Shown here piece by piece: positions 37,284 through 46,020 of a DNA stretch of 64,000 nt. The notes below the pieces were generated by a model. It searched no databases, was not told the origin of the DNA, and saw only the letters and a program-made list of their open reading frames with translations. Position numbers and translations under genes: made by a program. Source of the DNA: Gallionellales bacterium 39-52-133 (lineage in GTDB: Bacteria > Pseudomonadota > Gammaproteobacteria > Burkholderiales > Gallionellaceae); assembly GCA_002278935.1 (NCBI GenBank), contig NCJL01000008.1, positions 248,001 through 312,000 of the forward strand. The letters are read 5' to 3'. Position 1 is the first letter of the stretch; each line of letters begins with the position of its first letter.

Positions 37284-37313
37284 AAAAAACCCAAACGAAG
37301 AGCTTCGATTGGG
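37284..37313 (-). terminator. Terminator or attenuator between aroA-cmk and rpsA
   Basis: On the minus strand a CCCAATCGAAG/CTTCGTTTGGG stem with a 2-base loop and one internal mismatch runs into TTTTTT. It sits about 48 bases before rpsA, so it could end the aromatic transcript or act in rpsA leader control. Confidence 0.7.
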
Positions 37314-37360
37314 GCTTATGAAACCCGGTCAGGGCAAATAATCCAGTTAAGACAGTCCTG

Positions 37361-39331
37361 CTATGCAATCCGGTATTGCGCCAACACAGCCGATACCGCC
37401 TGTTCGATGTTCAGACTGGTGGTATCCAGCAAAATTGCGCCCGGCGCCTGCTGCAGGGGAGCCACACTACGCTGGCTGTCGCGCTCATCGCGCAAACGTA
37501 TCTCTTGCAGAAGGTCGACGATATTAACACTGTTTCCTTTTTCCATCAACTGTTTATAGCGCCGATCGGCCCGCGCCTCGGCGCTGGCCGTCAGAAATAT
37601 CTTGGTGACGGCGTCCGGAAACACCACCGACGCCATATCGCGCCCGTCGGCAACCAGTCCCGGCGCCTGGCGGAAGGCTTTTTGCCGGTCCAGCAGGGCT
37701 GAACGCACCGCCGGCAATGCTGCCACTTTTGAAGCCGCCGCCCCGCTCTGCTCTGTGCGCAATTCATCCCCCACCTGCGCGCCATCCAGCCAGATATCCG
37801 CACCCTCGAAGCGGATATCGATCTGCAGCGCCAGTTCAGCCAGCGCTGCCTCATTATCCAGCGCCATGCCGCGCCGCGTGGCAGCCAATGCCAGCAGGCG
37901 GTACAGCGCGCCGCTATCCAGATAGTGAAAGCCCAATGCCTGCGCCACGCGCTGCGCCACTGTACCCTTGCCGGAGGCGGAGGGGCCGTCAATGGCGATG
38001 ACCGGAACGGGTTTCGTGACTTGCTTGAACATATTGAAATACTCCGGGAAAGTTTTGGCTACACAGCCGGGGTCGTTGATACGAATACCGGCCCCGCCAA
38101 AGGCGGCCAGCGAAAAGCACATCGCCATGCGGTGGTCGTCGTAGGTATCGATGCCGGATTGAGGATTAAGGATTAAGGATCGAGAAGCTGGTGGTGTGAT
38201 GCGAATATAATCTGCGCCCTCTTCCACTGTTGCCCCCACCTTGCGCAATTCAATCGCCATTGCTGCAATACGGTCGGTTTCCTTGACGCGCCAGCTGGCA
38301 ATATTGCGCAGTGTGGTCGTACCGTCAGCAAATAATGCCGCGACAGCCAGCGTCATTGCCGCATCGGGGATGTGATTGCAATCGAGGTCGATGGCTTTCA
38401 GTTTGCCATTCGCAGGCCCGTTTGCCACCATCGAATTCGGCCCCATGGTGATCTCTGCACCCATCTGCCGCAAGGCCTCGGCAAAGCGCACATCACCCTG
38501 CACGCTGTCCTTGCCCACGCCTTCGACCTTAACAGGCCCGCCACCAATGGCACCGGCAGCAAGAAAATAGGAAGCGGATGAGGCATCGCCTTCAACGAAG
38601 ATGACTCCTGGGCTCTGGTAGCGCTGCCCTCCAAATATTACAAAGCGCTTCCACTCCTGTCGCTCAACCTTGACACCAAAGCGTGCCATCATCGCCAGCG
38701 TAATTTCGATATAGGGCTTGGAAATCAAATCTCCCACCACCTCGATACTGACCGTGCGCCCCATCAGCGGCAGCGCCATCAAAAGACCAGTGAGAAATTG
38801 ACTGGAGACGTCGCCTCGCACCTGCAGCATATCGCCCGCCAGCATCGCTGGAGAAATCTCCAGCGGCGGGAAACCTTCATTGCCCTGATATCGGATATTT
38901 GTGCCGAGCTGGCGCAGCGCATCGACCAGATCGCCGATGGGACGTTCGTGCATGCGCCCCCCCGGCATTTCAACAGTCCCACCGGATAAAACGTAATGGC
39001 CGCCTGCCAGTGCAAGCGCTGCGGTCAAAGGACGAAACGCGGTACCCGCATTGCCTAGAAACAGATTGGCTTCTTTTACCGGAATATTGCCTGCGCAGCC
39101 TGTCACGCGGTAAGCATGGTCACCCAGTGCCTCAATCTTTATACCCAAGGCTTGCAATGCATCGAGCATGCGTTCGGTGTCATCCGAGTGCAGCAGGTCG
39201 CGCACTTCAGTTGTGCCATTCGCCAGTGCTGACAGCAGCAATACGCGATTGGAAATGCTCTTGGAGCCGGGCAGACGCACCGTACCGCGCGCAGAAAGCA
39301 AGGGAGGGAGATCGATAAAATCAGTTTGCAT
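37361..39331 (-). CDS. aroA: Fused EPSP synthase (AroA) and cytidylate kinase (Cmk)
   Basis: A 656-residue bifunctional enzyme. Residues 1 to about 437 are Aro[17 protein letters not shown] at 21, GNAGTAFRP at 93 and [14 protein letters not shown] at 346; it makes EPSP in the shikimate pathway. Residues about 442 to 656 are CMP kinase, with P-loop GPSASGKGT at 449 and [14 protein letters not shown] frame-preserving join ([19 protein letters not shown]) links them with no stop. Such fusions are known in Betaproteobacteria. An odd stretch [13 protein letters not shown] (381-393) is encoded by AGGATTA heptamer repeats and slightly lengthens AroA. It follows tyrA after 164 bases. Confidence 0.95.
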   Translation of the reverse strand: MQTDFIDLPPLLSARGTVRLPGSKSISNRVLLLSALANGTTEVRDLLHSDDTERMLDALQALGIKIEALGDHAYRVTGCAGNIPVKEANLFLGNAGTAFRPLTAALALAGGHYVLSGGTVEMPGGRMHERPIGDLVDALRQLGTNIRYQGNEGFPPLEISPAMLAGDMLQVRGDVSSQFLTGLLMALPLMGRTVSIEVVGDLISKPYIEITLAMMARFGVKVERQEWKRFVIFGGQRYQSPGVIFVEGDASSASYFLAAGAIGGGPVKVEGVGKDSVQGDVRFAEALRQMGAEITMGPNSMVANGPANGKLKAIDLDCNHIPDAAMTLAVAALFADGTTTLRNIASWRVKETDRIAAMAIELRKVGATVEEGADYIRITPPASRSLILNPQSGIDTYDDHRMAMCFSLAAFGGAGIRINDPGCVAKTFPEYFNMFKQVTKPVPVIAIDGPSASGKGTVAQRVAQALGFHYLDSGALYRLLALAATRRGMALDNEAALAELALQIDIRFEGADIWLDGAQVGDELRTEQSGAAASKVAALPAVRSALLDRQKAFRQAPGLVADGRDMASVVFPDAVTKIFLTASAEARADRRYKQLMEKGNSVNIVDLLQEIRLRDERDSQRSVAPLQQAPGAILLDTTSLNIEQAVSAVLAQYRIA

Positions 39332-39410
39332 TACGTCAAAATACTTTCAAATTCACTCTATTAACAAGTCATTCCTGCCTGCACAAAAGCAATAGCGGAG
39401 GCACCTTATC

Positions 39411-39487
39411 GCAGGTTGGGTTGAGGTACGAAGCCCAACAAACACCCTCGGCGAAATGATGCTGGTTGATGATGCGCTCAACCCAAG
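39411..39487. repeat. GTTGGGTT-type dispersed repeat in the tyrA-aroA gap
   Basis: GCAGGTTGGGTTGAGGTACG and GAAGCCCAACA (39411-39440) face a downstream GCTCAACCC (39476-39484). This inverted-repeat motif is common between genes in Beta- and Gammaproteobacteria. It fills the break in a tightly packed operon. Confidence 0.6.
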
Positions 39488-39495
39488 GTACAGTT

Positions 39496-40368
39496 TTATT
39501 GGGGTGTCCAGGCGCTGCGAACTTTGCGCGCCAGACTGAACATTTCTTCAAGTTTGCCCGCATCGCGCTGTTGCAGTGCCTGGTGCATCTTATAAAGCTC
39601 TGCCGCGTACTGTTCTATCTCGCGCAACAGCGCATCGCGGTTGGCCAGGCTGATATCGCGCCACATCTCCGGCGAACTTGCCGCAATGCGGGTGAAATCG
39701 CGGAAGCCGCTGGCGGCAAAGGACAGCAACAGCTCGCGGTTATCGCGCTGTGCCAGATCATGCACCAGCGTAAACGCCAGCAGATGTGGCAGGTGGCTGA
39801 CAGCGGCAAACACCTCGTCGTGCTGCTCGGGTGTGAGCTCGCTTACCAGTGCACCGCAGGCTTGCCAGGCGGCGCGCACGCGTGCGACGGCTGCGGGTGA
39901 ATTTTCCGGCAGCGGCGTCAGCACCACTTTCTTGCCCTGATACAGATCGGCAAGCGCGGCAGCCGGGCCGCTTAATTCAGCACCGGCAATGGGATGGGCC
40001 GGTATGAACTGCGCGATCTTGCTGCCCAGTTGCTGGCGTGCCGCAGCCACCACATCGCACTTGGTGCTGCCACCATCGGTAATCAACGTATTCGAGCCCA
40101 GATGCGGTTTGATGCGCGCGAGAATATCTGCCATCTGCGCCACCGGTGTTGCCAGCAGAACCAGATCGGCATCGCGCACTTCGCGCGCCACATCGTCGCC
40201 GATACGGTCAATCAGGCCGAATTGCAGCGCCTGTTGCAACGTCGCTGCACTGCGCCCGAAACCCACCACTTCAGTCACGGCATTGGCCTTGCGCAAGGCC
40301 AGCGCAAACGAGCCGCCGATCAGGCCGACACCGAAGATAACAACCTTGCGCAAGGCTGCGGTTTCCAT
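39496..40368 (-). CDS. tyrA: Prephenate dehydrogenase TyrA
   Basis: TyrA oxidises prephenate (or arogenate) toward tyrosine. The 290-residue protein has the Rossmann motif FGVGLIGGSFALALRK (about 11-27), DGGSTKCDV and AHPIAGAELSGP, and ends in an all-helical dimerisation domain. It is not fused to a chorismate mutase. It follows aroF by 3 bases and precedes aroA-cmk across a repeat. Confidence 0.93.
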   Translation of the reverse strand: METAALRKVVIFGVGLIGGSFALALRKANAVTEVVGFGRSAATLQQALQFGLIDRIGDDVAREVRDADLVLLATPVAQMADILARIKPHLGSNTLITDGGSTKCDVVAAARQQLGSKIAQFIPAHPIAGAELSGPAAALADLYQGKKVVLTPLPENSPAAVARVRAAWQACGALVSELTPEQHDEVFAAVSHLPHLLAFTLVHDLAQRDNRELLLSFAASGFRDFTRIAASSPEMWRDISLANRDALLREIEQYAAELYKMHQALQQRDAGKLEEMFSLARKVRSAWTPQ

Positions 40369-40371
40369 GAT

Positions 40372-41388
40372 TTAGATGGTGCGACCTATGGCACCCGCGA
40401 TTGCACCCAGCGTACCCATCAGCTTTTTCAGCTCTTCAGGTGTCAGCGCCTGATCGGCATCGCACCAGGCTTCGCACGGATTGGGGTGCATCTCCACCAG
40501 CAGGCCGTCGGCACCGGCAGCTATCGCCGCTTGCGACAGTGATGCCACCATCCACGCTTTACCGCCTGCATGCGACGGATCGACAATCACCGGCAGATGG
40601 GTTTCTTTTTTCAGCACCGGAATCGCCGTCACGTCCAGCACGTTGCGGTAGTAGGTTTCAAAGGTGCGGATGCCGCGTTCGCAGAAAATGATGTTGTGGT
40701 TGCCGCCCGCCGCAATGTATTCCGCCGCCATCAGCCATTCGGATATGGTGGCGGACATGCCGCGCTTCAGAATCACCGGTTTGTTGATGCGACCGACTTC
40801 CTTCAGCAGGTCGAAGTTCTGCATATTGCGCGTGCCGATCTGGATCACATCCACATCGTGCTCCATAAAGGTATCCAGCATGCGGATATCCATCAGCTCG
40901 GTGACGATAGGCAATTTGTATTTGCTGGCCGCCTTGCGGAACATGTCCAGGCCTTCCACGCCCTTGCCCTGGAAGGTGTAGGGGCTGGTGCGCGGCTTGA
41001 AGGCGCCGCCGCGCATCAGGCGGCAACCTGCTTCGTGCACGTATTGAGCGGACAGATCCATCTGCGATTGCGTTTCCACCGAACAGGGACCGCCGATAAT
41101 CTGGATCTGATTACCGCCGAGCTTGACACCGGCAATATCGATTACGGTGTTTTCCTTGTGCGATTCGCGCGATACAATTTTGTATTGCTTGGCGATATGC
41201 ATGGCCGATTCAACACCCGGCAGCGCGGTAAACATTTCCTCGGAGAGCTTGCGTTCGTCACCAATCGCGCCGATTACGGTGCGCTCGATACCGCGTGAAA
41301 TATTTGCCTGCAGGCCATTCGTTTCAAGCTTCTTCACTACCGCGCCGATTTCTGCGTCGGTTACATCCCTGCCCATTACTATGATCAT
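40372..41388 (-). CDS. aroF: DAHP synthase, type I-beta (AroF)
   Basis: The enzyme joins phosphoenolpyruvate and erythrose-4-phosphate, the first shikimate step. The 338-residue protein has an N-terminal ferredoxin-like regulatory domain (about 1-70). The TIM barrel has [36 protein letters not shown] and DPSHAGGK. The N-terminal domain is the type seen in Thermotoga, where tyrosine and phenylalanine inhibit it; inhibition here is inferred. ATG overlaps the hisC stop as ATGA, and tyrA follows after 3 bases. Confidence 0.93.
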   Translation of the reverse strand: MIIVMGRDVTDAEIGAVVKKLETNGLQANISRGIERTVIGAIGDERKLSEEMFTALPGVESAMHIAKQYKIVSRESHKENTVIDIAGVKLGGNQIQIIGGPCSVETQSQMDLSAQYVHEAGCRLMRGGAFKPRTSPYTFQGKGVEGLDMFRKAASKYKLPIVTELMDIRMLDTFMEHDVDVIQIGTRNMQNFDLLKEVGRINKPVILKRGMSATISEWLMAAEYIAAGGNHNIIFCERGIRTFETYYRNVLDVTAIPVLKKETHLPVIVDPSHAGGKAWMVASLSQAAIAAGADGLLVEMHPNPCEAWCDADQALTPEELKKLMGTLGAIAGAIGRTI

Positions 41389-42488
41389 TTCTTTTCCTTA
41401 ATTGCCTGCGCTAACGCAGTTAAAAATTTTTCGTTTTCTGTTTCCAGACCGATACTCACACGCAGATAATCCGGCATGTCATAATTCGCAACCGGCCGCA
41501 CGATCACTCCCAGTTCGAGCAGGCGTCGATACATCGCCGTCGCCCCACCGATGCGGAAGCTGATGAAATTGCCAAAGGACGGAATATAGCTCAGCCCCAG
41601 TTTGTTCAGCCCGTCGGTGATCTGTAGCATGCCGCGCTGGTTCAATTCGTAAGTTTGCTGCACGAAATCCATATCGTGCAAAGCCGCCACCGCCGCCGCC
41701 TGCGCAATGCTGTTGACGTTGAACGGCTGGCGCACACGGTTCATCATATCGGTAATCTGCTCGTGCGCAATCGCATAACCCACGCGCAAACCCGCCAGCC
41801 CGTAAGCCTTGGAGAAGGTGCGCGAAATAATCAGGTTGGGATATTTCGCCAGCCAGCTCACGCTGTCGTAATGCTGCGCGGGCGGCAGATATTCGTTGTA
41901 GGCCTCGTCCAGCACCACCAGAATATTCGCCGGCAGGGCCTGCATGAAACTCTGCAAGGCATCGGCATCCAGATACGTGCCAGTCGGGTTATTCGGGTTG
42001 GCGATAAATACCATCTTCGCTTTGTGCTGCACCGCAGCCTTGAGCATCGCCTCCAGATCATGGCCGAATTCTTTCGCCGGAACGGTGATGCCCTTGGCGC
42101 CGACAGCCTGCGTTGCCAGCGCATACACGGCAAAGGCATGGGCTGCATAAACCGCCACATCGCCCGGCGCCAGAAACGCACGTGAGGCCAGTTCCAGCAG
42201 ATCGTTTGAACCATTGCCCAGCACCAGATTGGCATGCGCCACAGCGTAACGTTTAGTCAACGCATCCTTCAATTCAAAGCCATTGCCATCGGGATACAGT
42301 GCAATGGTTTTGATCGCCTCGTGCATCGCGGCCACGGCCTTGGGGCTGGCACCCAGCGGGTTTTCATTGGAGGCCAGTTTGACAATGCCGCTGATACCAA
42401 GCTCGCGTTCCAGCTCGGCAATCGGCTTGCCGGGCTGGTAGGGTGCTATCGCGCGGATATAGGCTGGAGCTAACTCGGTGTAATTCAT
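41385..42488 (-). CDS. hisC: Histidinol-phosphate/aromatic aminotransferase HisC
   Basis: A PLP-dependent aminotransferase of class I/II. The 367-residue protein has [32 protein letters not shown] and the PLP Lys in [13 protein letters not shown]. Because it lies in the aromatic block, it likely transaminates phenylpyruvate or hydroxyphenylpyruvate as well as, or instead of, histidinol phosphate. It overlaps aroF by ATGA. It is separated from pheA by 114 bases carrying two dispersed repeats. Confidence 0.92.
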   Translation of the reverse strand: MNYTELAPAYIRAIAPYQPGKPIAELERELGISGIVKLASNENPLGASPKAVAAMHEAIKTIALYPDGNGFELKDALTKRYAVAHANLVLGNGSNDLLELASRAFLAPGDVAVYAAHAFAVYALATQAVGAKGITVPAKEFGHDLEAMLKAAVQHKAKMVFIANPNNPTGTYLDADALQSFMQALPANILVVLDEAYNEYLPPAQHYDSVSWLAKYPNLIISRTFSKAYGLAGLRVGYAIAHEQITDMMNRVRQPFNVNSIAQAAAVAALHDMDFVQQTYELNQRGMLQITDGLNKLGLSYIPSFGNFISFRIGGATAMYRRLLELGVIVRPVANYDMPDYLRVSIGLETENEKFLTALAQAIKEKK

Positions 42489-42509
42489 TTACTTGTTATT
42501 CACTTTTAC

Positions 42510-42536
42510 AATTTATTCAATAAAATCAAATGCTTA
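42510..42536 (-). repeat. IHF-type intergenic repeat, copy 4 (divergent)
   Basis: AATTTATTCAATAAAATCAA (42510-42529) followed by ATGC TTA; 17 of 20 core positions match the other copies and the IHF consensus is full. The dyad TTTATT-C-AATAAA is kept by paired changes. It lies 22 bases before the hisC start. Confidence 0.6.
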
Positions 42537-42560
42537 CAACAAATCACTCAATACGGCTTT

Positions 42561-42600
42561 GTAGCTTGAGTTAGCAGCTTTACCGCCCAACCCAACCTAC
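42561..42600. repeat. GTAGGTTGGGTT-type dispersed repeat between hisC and pheA
   Basis: GTAGCTTGAGTT (42561-42572) and AACCCAACCTAC (42589-42600) form a 12-bp inverted repeat with two mismatches. It is of the same motif family as the element in the tyrA-aroA gap. Confidence 0.65.
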
Positions 42601-42602
42601 TC

Positions 42603-43670
42603 TCAAATACTGGCGACAGGATAAGAACCCAGGATTTTGACAAACGCTGCAACGACCTTTAATTCCTTGAGTGCCGCTGCGACCTTGCTGTCGGTCTGAT
42701 GACCTTCGATATCGACGAAGAATACGTATTCCCATAAACCGGATTTTGCCGGCCGCGACTCCAGCTTGCTCATGCTGACACCATGTTTCGCGAATGGCAC
42801 CAGCAGGTCATGCACCGCGCCAGGACGATTCGGCGCAGAAATAACCATCGAGGTTTTATCGGTGCCGGATGCCGCCACGTCCTGATTGCCGACCACCAGA
42901 AAGCGCGTGGTGTTGCGCGGATCGTCTTCAATATTGGCCGCCTGCACTGCGATGCCAAAACGTTCCGCTGCCTGTTTGCCGGCAATTGCCGCGCTGTGCT
43001 TTTCTTTCGCAGCAAGCGAGGCTGCTTCCGCATTGCTCGCCACCGACACGCGCTCCGCTTGCGGCAGATGCGCATTCAGCCAGTCCTGGCACTGCCCCAG
43101 CGACTGCGGATGCGAATACACACGCTTGATTTTTGCCAGATCCTTGTCCTGCGACAACAGACACTGGTGCACCGCCAGCATCACTTCGCCGCACAGCTTG
43201 AGCGGGCTTTGCAGCAGCAGATCGAGCGTGCGGCCTATCGCGCCCTCGGTGGAATTTTCCACCGGGACCACACCGTAATTGGCTTCGCCGCTTTCAACCT
43301 TGCGAAATACCTCGTCTATCGAAGCACACGGCACTTCCCTGCATGCCTGACCAAAACGTTTGATCACCGCCGCCTCGCTGAAGGTGCCCTGCGGGCCAAG
43401 GAAAGCCACGGCCAGCGGCTCTTCCAGCGCGCGGCAATGCGACATGATCTCGGTAAACAGGGTATTCACGCTCTGCGCGGACAACGGCCCTGCATTCGCA
43501 TCCACCATGCGCTTTAATACCTGTGCCTCGCGCTCGGGACGCAGCACCGCGCTGCCATTTTTGGCATGACCTATCTGCTGCGCCAGCTTTGCACGCTGGT
43601 TGAACAGCGTGAGCAGCTCATCGTCAATGCTGTCAATTTGCGTGCGGAATTTTTTGAGTTCGTCACTCAT
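42603..43670 (-). CDS. pheA: Chorismate mutase/prephenate dehydratase PheA (P-protein)
   Basis: A bifunctional enzyme of phenylalanine synthesis. The 355-residue protein has an AroQ chorismate mutase domain (about 1-88: DELKKFRTQIDSIDDELLTLFNQRAKLAQ). A prephenate dehydratase domain with the NTTRFLVVG motif follows (about 95-275). A C-terminal ACT domain has GAVHDLLVPFAKHGVSM and ESRP, the Phe-binding motif for feedback inhibition. It begins 3 bases after the serA stop. Confidence 0.95.
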   Translation of the reverse strand: MSDELKKFRTQIDSIDDELLTLFNQRAKLAQQIGHAKNGSAVLRPEREAQVLKRMVDANAGPLSAQSVNTLFTEIMSHCRALEEPLAVAFLGPQGTFSEAAVIKRFGQACREVPCASIDEVFRKVESGEANYGVVPVENSTEGAIGRTLDLLLQSPLKLCGEVMLAVHQCLLSQDKDLAKIKRVYSHPQSLGQCQDWLNAHLPQAERVSVASNAEAASLAAKEKHSAAIAGKQAAERFGIAVQAANIEDDPRNTTRFLVVGNQDVAASGTDKTSMVISAPNRPGAVHDLLVPFAKHGVSMSKLESRPAKSGLWEYVFFVDIEGHQTDSKVAAALKELKVVAAFVKILGSYPVASI

Positions 43671-43673
43671 GGC

Positions 43674-44858
43674 TCAGCTTTCCAAAGGCAAATCGCGCAC
43701 CATCAACACGCCGGGTATCGCGGCAAGCTGCGCAATCACTGCTGCAGGAATCGCACTGTCAGTATCCACCAGCGTATAGGCCATTTCGCCGCGCGACTTG
43801 TTCAGCATGTTATGGATATTGATACCTGCCGCCGCCAGCGCGGTGGAAATTTGCCCCAGCATATTCGGCACGTTGGCATTGGCAATCGATATGCGGAAAG
43901 ACGACTCGCGCGGCATGGACACATTGGGAAAATTCACGGTGTTGAACAGATTGCCGTGCTCCAGATAGTCGCGCAATTGCTCCGCCACCATCACCGCGCA
44001 ATTTTCTTCCGCTTCCTGGGTAGACGCACCCAGATGCGGCAAGGAAATTACCGCGGGATTGCCCCGGTTTTTTTCCGACGGGAAATCGCATACATAGTTG
44101 CGCAGATGTTTGCTTGCCAACCCGGCAATCACCGCGTCTTCGTCCACGATCGCATCGCGCGAGAAGTTCAGCAGCACGCTGCCCGGCTTCATCGCCTGCA
44201 CGCGCTTTTCATTGATCAGGCCGCGCGTCGCATCCAGCAAGGGCACATGCAGGGTGACAAAATCGCTCTGCTTCAGCAACTCTTCCACGCTGTGCGCCTT
44301 CTTCACCTGTGAAGACAAACCCCAGGCGGCATCCACGGTAATTTCAGGATCGAAACCGACGACCTGCATGCCCAGCCCGATTGCAGCATCTGCCACCAGA
44401 CGGCCAATCGCACCCAAACCGATAATGCCCAGCGTGCGCCCGCGCAACTCGATGCCGGCATAGTTTGCCTTGCCTGCTTCAACCAGCTTGTGCAGCGTGG
44501 CGTCATCGCCCGTCAGGCCATTGGTGAAATTCAGCGCCTGCAGAATATTGCGCGACGACAGCAGCATGCCGGTGATGATCAATTCCTTTACCGCATTGGC
44601 ATTAGCACCCGCCGCATTGAACACCGGCACGCCGCGCGCGCTCATCTTTGCCACCGGCACGTTGTTGGTGCCCGCACCGGCCCGCGCAATAGCCTTCACG
44701 CTGGCGGGGATTTCCATCTCCAGCAGGTTCTGCGAGCGCACCATGATCGCATCAGGCTCTTTAATGTCCGGGCCCACAACATAACGCCCCGCCGGAAAAC
44801 GCTTGAGTCCAAGCGGCGAGATTTTGTTGATGGTGAGGATGTTGAATGCCTTGGTCAT
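43674..44858 (-). CDS. serA: D-3-phosphoglycerate dehydrogenase SerA
   Basis: SerA oxidises 3-phosphoglycerate in the first step of serine synthesis. The 394-residue protein has the NAD motif GIIGLGAIGRLVADA, FSRDAIVDEDA and PHLGASTQEAEENCA. A C-terminal ACT domain (about 318-394: RISIANANVPNMLGQISTALAAAGINIHNM) is the serine-binding regulatory module in this family. It sits between serC and pheA, 49 bases after serC. Confidence 0.93.
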   Translation of the reverse strand: MTKAFNILTINKISPLGLKRFPAGRYVVGPDIKEPDAIMVRSQNLLEMEIPASVKAIARAGAGTNNVPVAKMSARGVPVFNAAGANANAVKELIITGMLLSSRNILQALNFTNGLTGDDATLHKLVEAGKANYAGIELRGRTLGIIGLGAIGRLVADAAIGLGMQVVGFDPEITVDAAWGLSSQVKKAHSVEELLKQSDFVTLHVPLLDATRGLINEKRVQAMKPGSVLLNFSRDAIVDEDAVIAGLASKHLRNYVCDFPSEKNRGNPAVISLPHLGASTQEAEENCAVMVAEQLRDYLEHGNLFNTVNFPNVSMPRESSFRISIANANVPNMLGQISTALAAAGINIHNMLNKSRGEMAYTLVDTDSAIPAAVIAQLAAIPGVLMVRDLPLES

Positions 44859-44907
44859 TTTATTTAACTGTTCCGCTTAACTATTTTTTTGGGCGAATCC
44901 GTTTTGC

Positions 44908-45990
44908 TTAGCTATTATTTTTTGCAAATTCAGCCATGAAGCTGACCAGCGCCTGCACGCCGGCCAGCGGCATCGCGTTGTAGATCGATGCGCGCATGCC
45001 GCCTACCGAGCGGTGACCCTTGAGTTGCAGCAGGCCGCGCGCATCCGCCTGCTTCACAAACTCACCATCCAGATTCGCGTCCTTTAAAGTAAACGGCACG
45101 TTCATGCGCGAGCGGTTCGCCAGCGCCACGGGGCAATTATAGAACCCCTTGCTGGCATCGATCGCGTCATACAGCAGCCTGGCCTTGGCGATATTGGTTT
45201 TCTCCATCGCTGCCACACCGCCATTGCGTTTCAACATCTGGAACACCAGGCCCGCAATGTAGATGCCGTAGGTTGGAGGGGTGTTATACATAGAGTCATT
45301 ATCGGCATGCGTCTTGTAATCCAGCATGGTCGGCGTACCCGCAACCACCTGCCCGATCAGATCTTCACGCACGATCACGATGGTGAGTCCGGCAGGGCCT
45401 ATGTTCTTTTGTGCGCCGGCATAAATCAGCCCAAACTTTGACACATCGATCGGACGCGACAGAATAGTGGAAGACAGATCGGCCACCAGCGGAACATTGC
45501 CCGCGTTTGGCAGCCAGTCAAATTCCACGCCGCCTATGGTTTCATTCGGCGTGATGTGCAAATAGGCCGCATTGGGGTCGCATTTCCAGGCCGCAAAGTC
45601 AGGCACATAGGAAAAATTCTTGTCCTCGCTGCTCGCAACCACATTGACCTTGCCGAATTTTTTCGCCTCGCTGATGGCTTTTTTCGACCACTCGCCGGTG
45701 TTCAGATAATCTGCCGAGGTCTTGCCGCGCAGCAGATTCATCGGGATCATGGCGAACTGCTGGCTGGCGCCGCCCTGCAAGAACAGCACTTTGTAATTTG
45801 CCGGAATATTCATCAGCTCGCGCAGGTCTTTTTCCGCCGCCGCCGCAATGCCCATAAACTCCTTGCCGCGGTGGCTCATCTCCATCACCGACATGCCGCT
45901 GCCGTGCCAGTCCAGCATCTCATCCCTGGCTTGTACCAGTACCTCGTGTGGCAATACCGCCGGACCTGCGCTGAAGTTATAGATCGTCAT
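44908..45990 (-). CDS. serC: Phosphoserine aminotransferase SerC
   Basis: SerC transaminates 3-phosphohydroxypyruvate to phosphoserine and also serves pyridoxal synthesis. The 360-residue class V aminotransferase starts [18 protein letters not shown]. It has [12 protein letters not shown], the PLP-binding Lys in [12 protein letters not shown], and [12 protein letters not shown] near the end. It follows gyrA by 30 bases, an order shared with other Betaproteobacteria. Confidence 0.96.
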   Translation of the reverse strand: MTIYNFSAGPAVLPHEVLVQARDEMLDWHGSGMSVMEMSHRGKEFMGIAAAAEKDLRELMNIPANYKVLFLQGGASQQFAMIPMNLLRGKTSADYLNTGEWSKKAISEAKKFGKVNVVASSEDKNFSYVPDFAAWKCDPNAAYLHITPNETIGGVEFDWLPNAGNVPLVADLSSTILSRPIDVSKFGLIYAGAQKNIGPAGLTIVIVREDLIGQVVAGTPTMLDYKTHADNDSMYNTPPTYGIYIAGLVFQMLKRNGGVAAMEKTNIAKARLLYDAIDASKGFYNCPVALANRSRMNVPFTLKDANLDGEFVKQADARGLLQLKGHRSVGGMRASIYNAMPLAGVQALVSFMAEFAKNNS

Positions 45991-46020
45991 AATTTCGCTC
46001 CTTAATTATTTTTCAGATGC

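Noticed and set aside
39369-39563. 64-codon minus-strand ORF in the tyrA-aroA gap
   Set aside because: It is mostly the translation of the dispersed GTTGGGTT repeat and overlaps the tyrA end.
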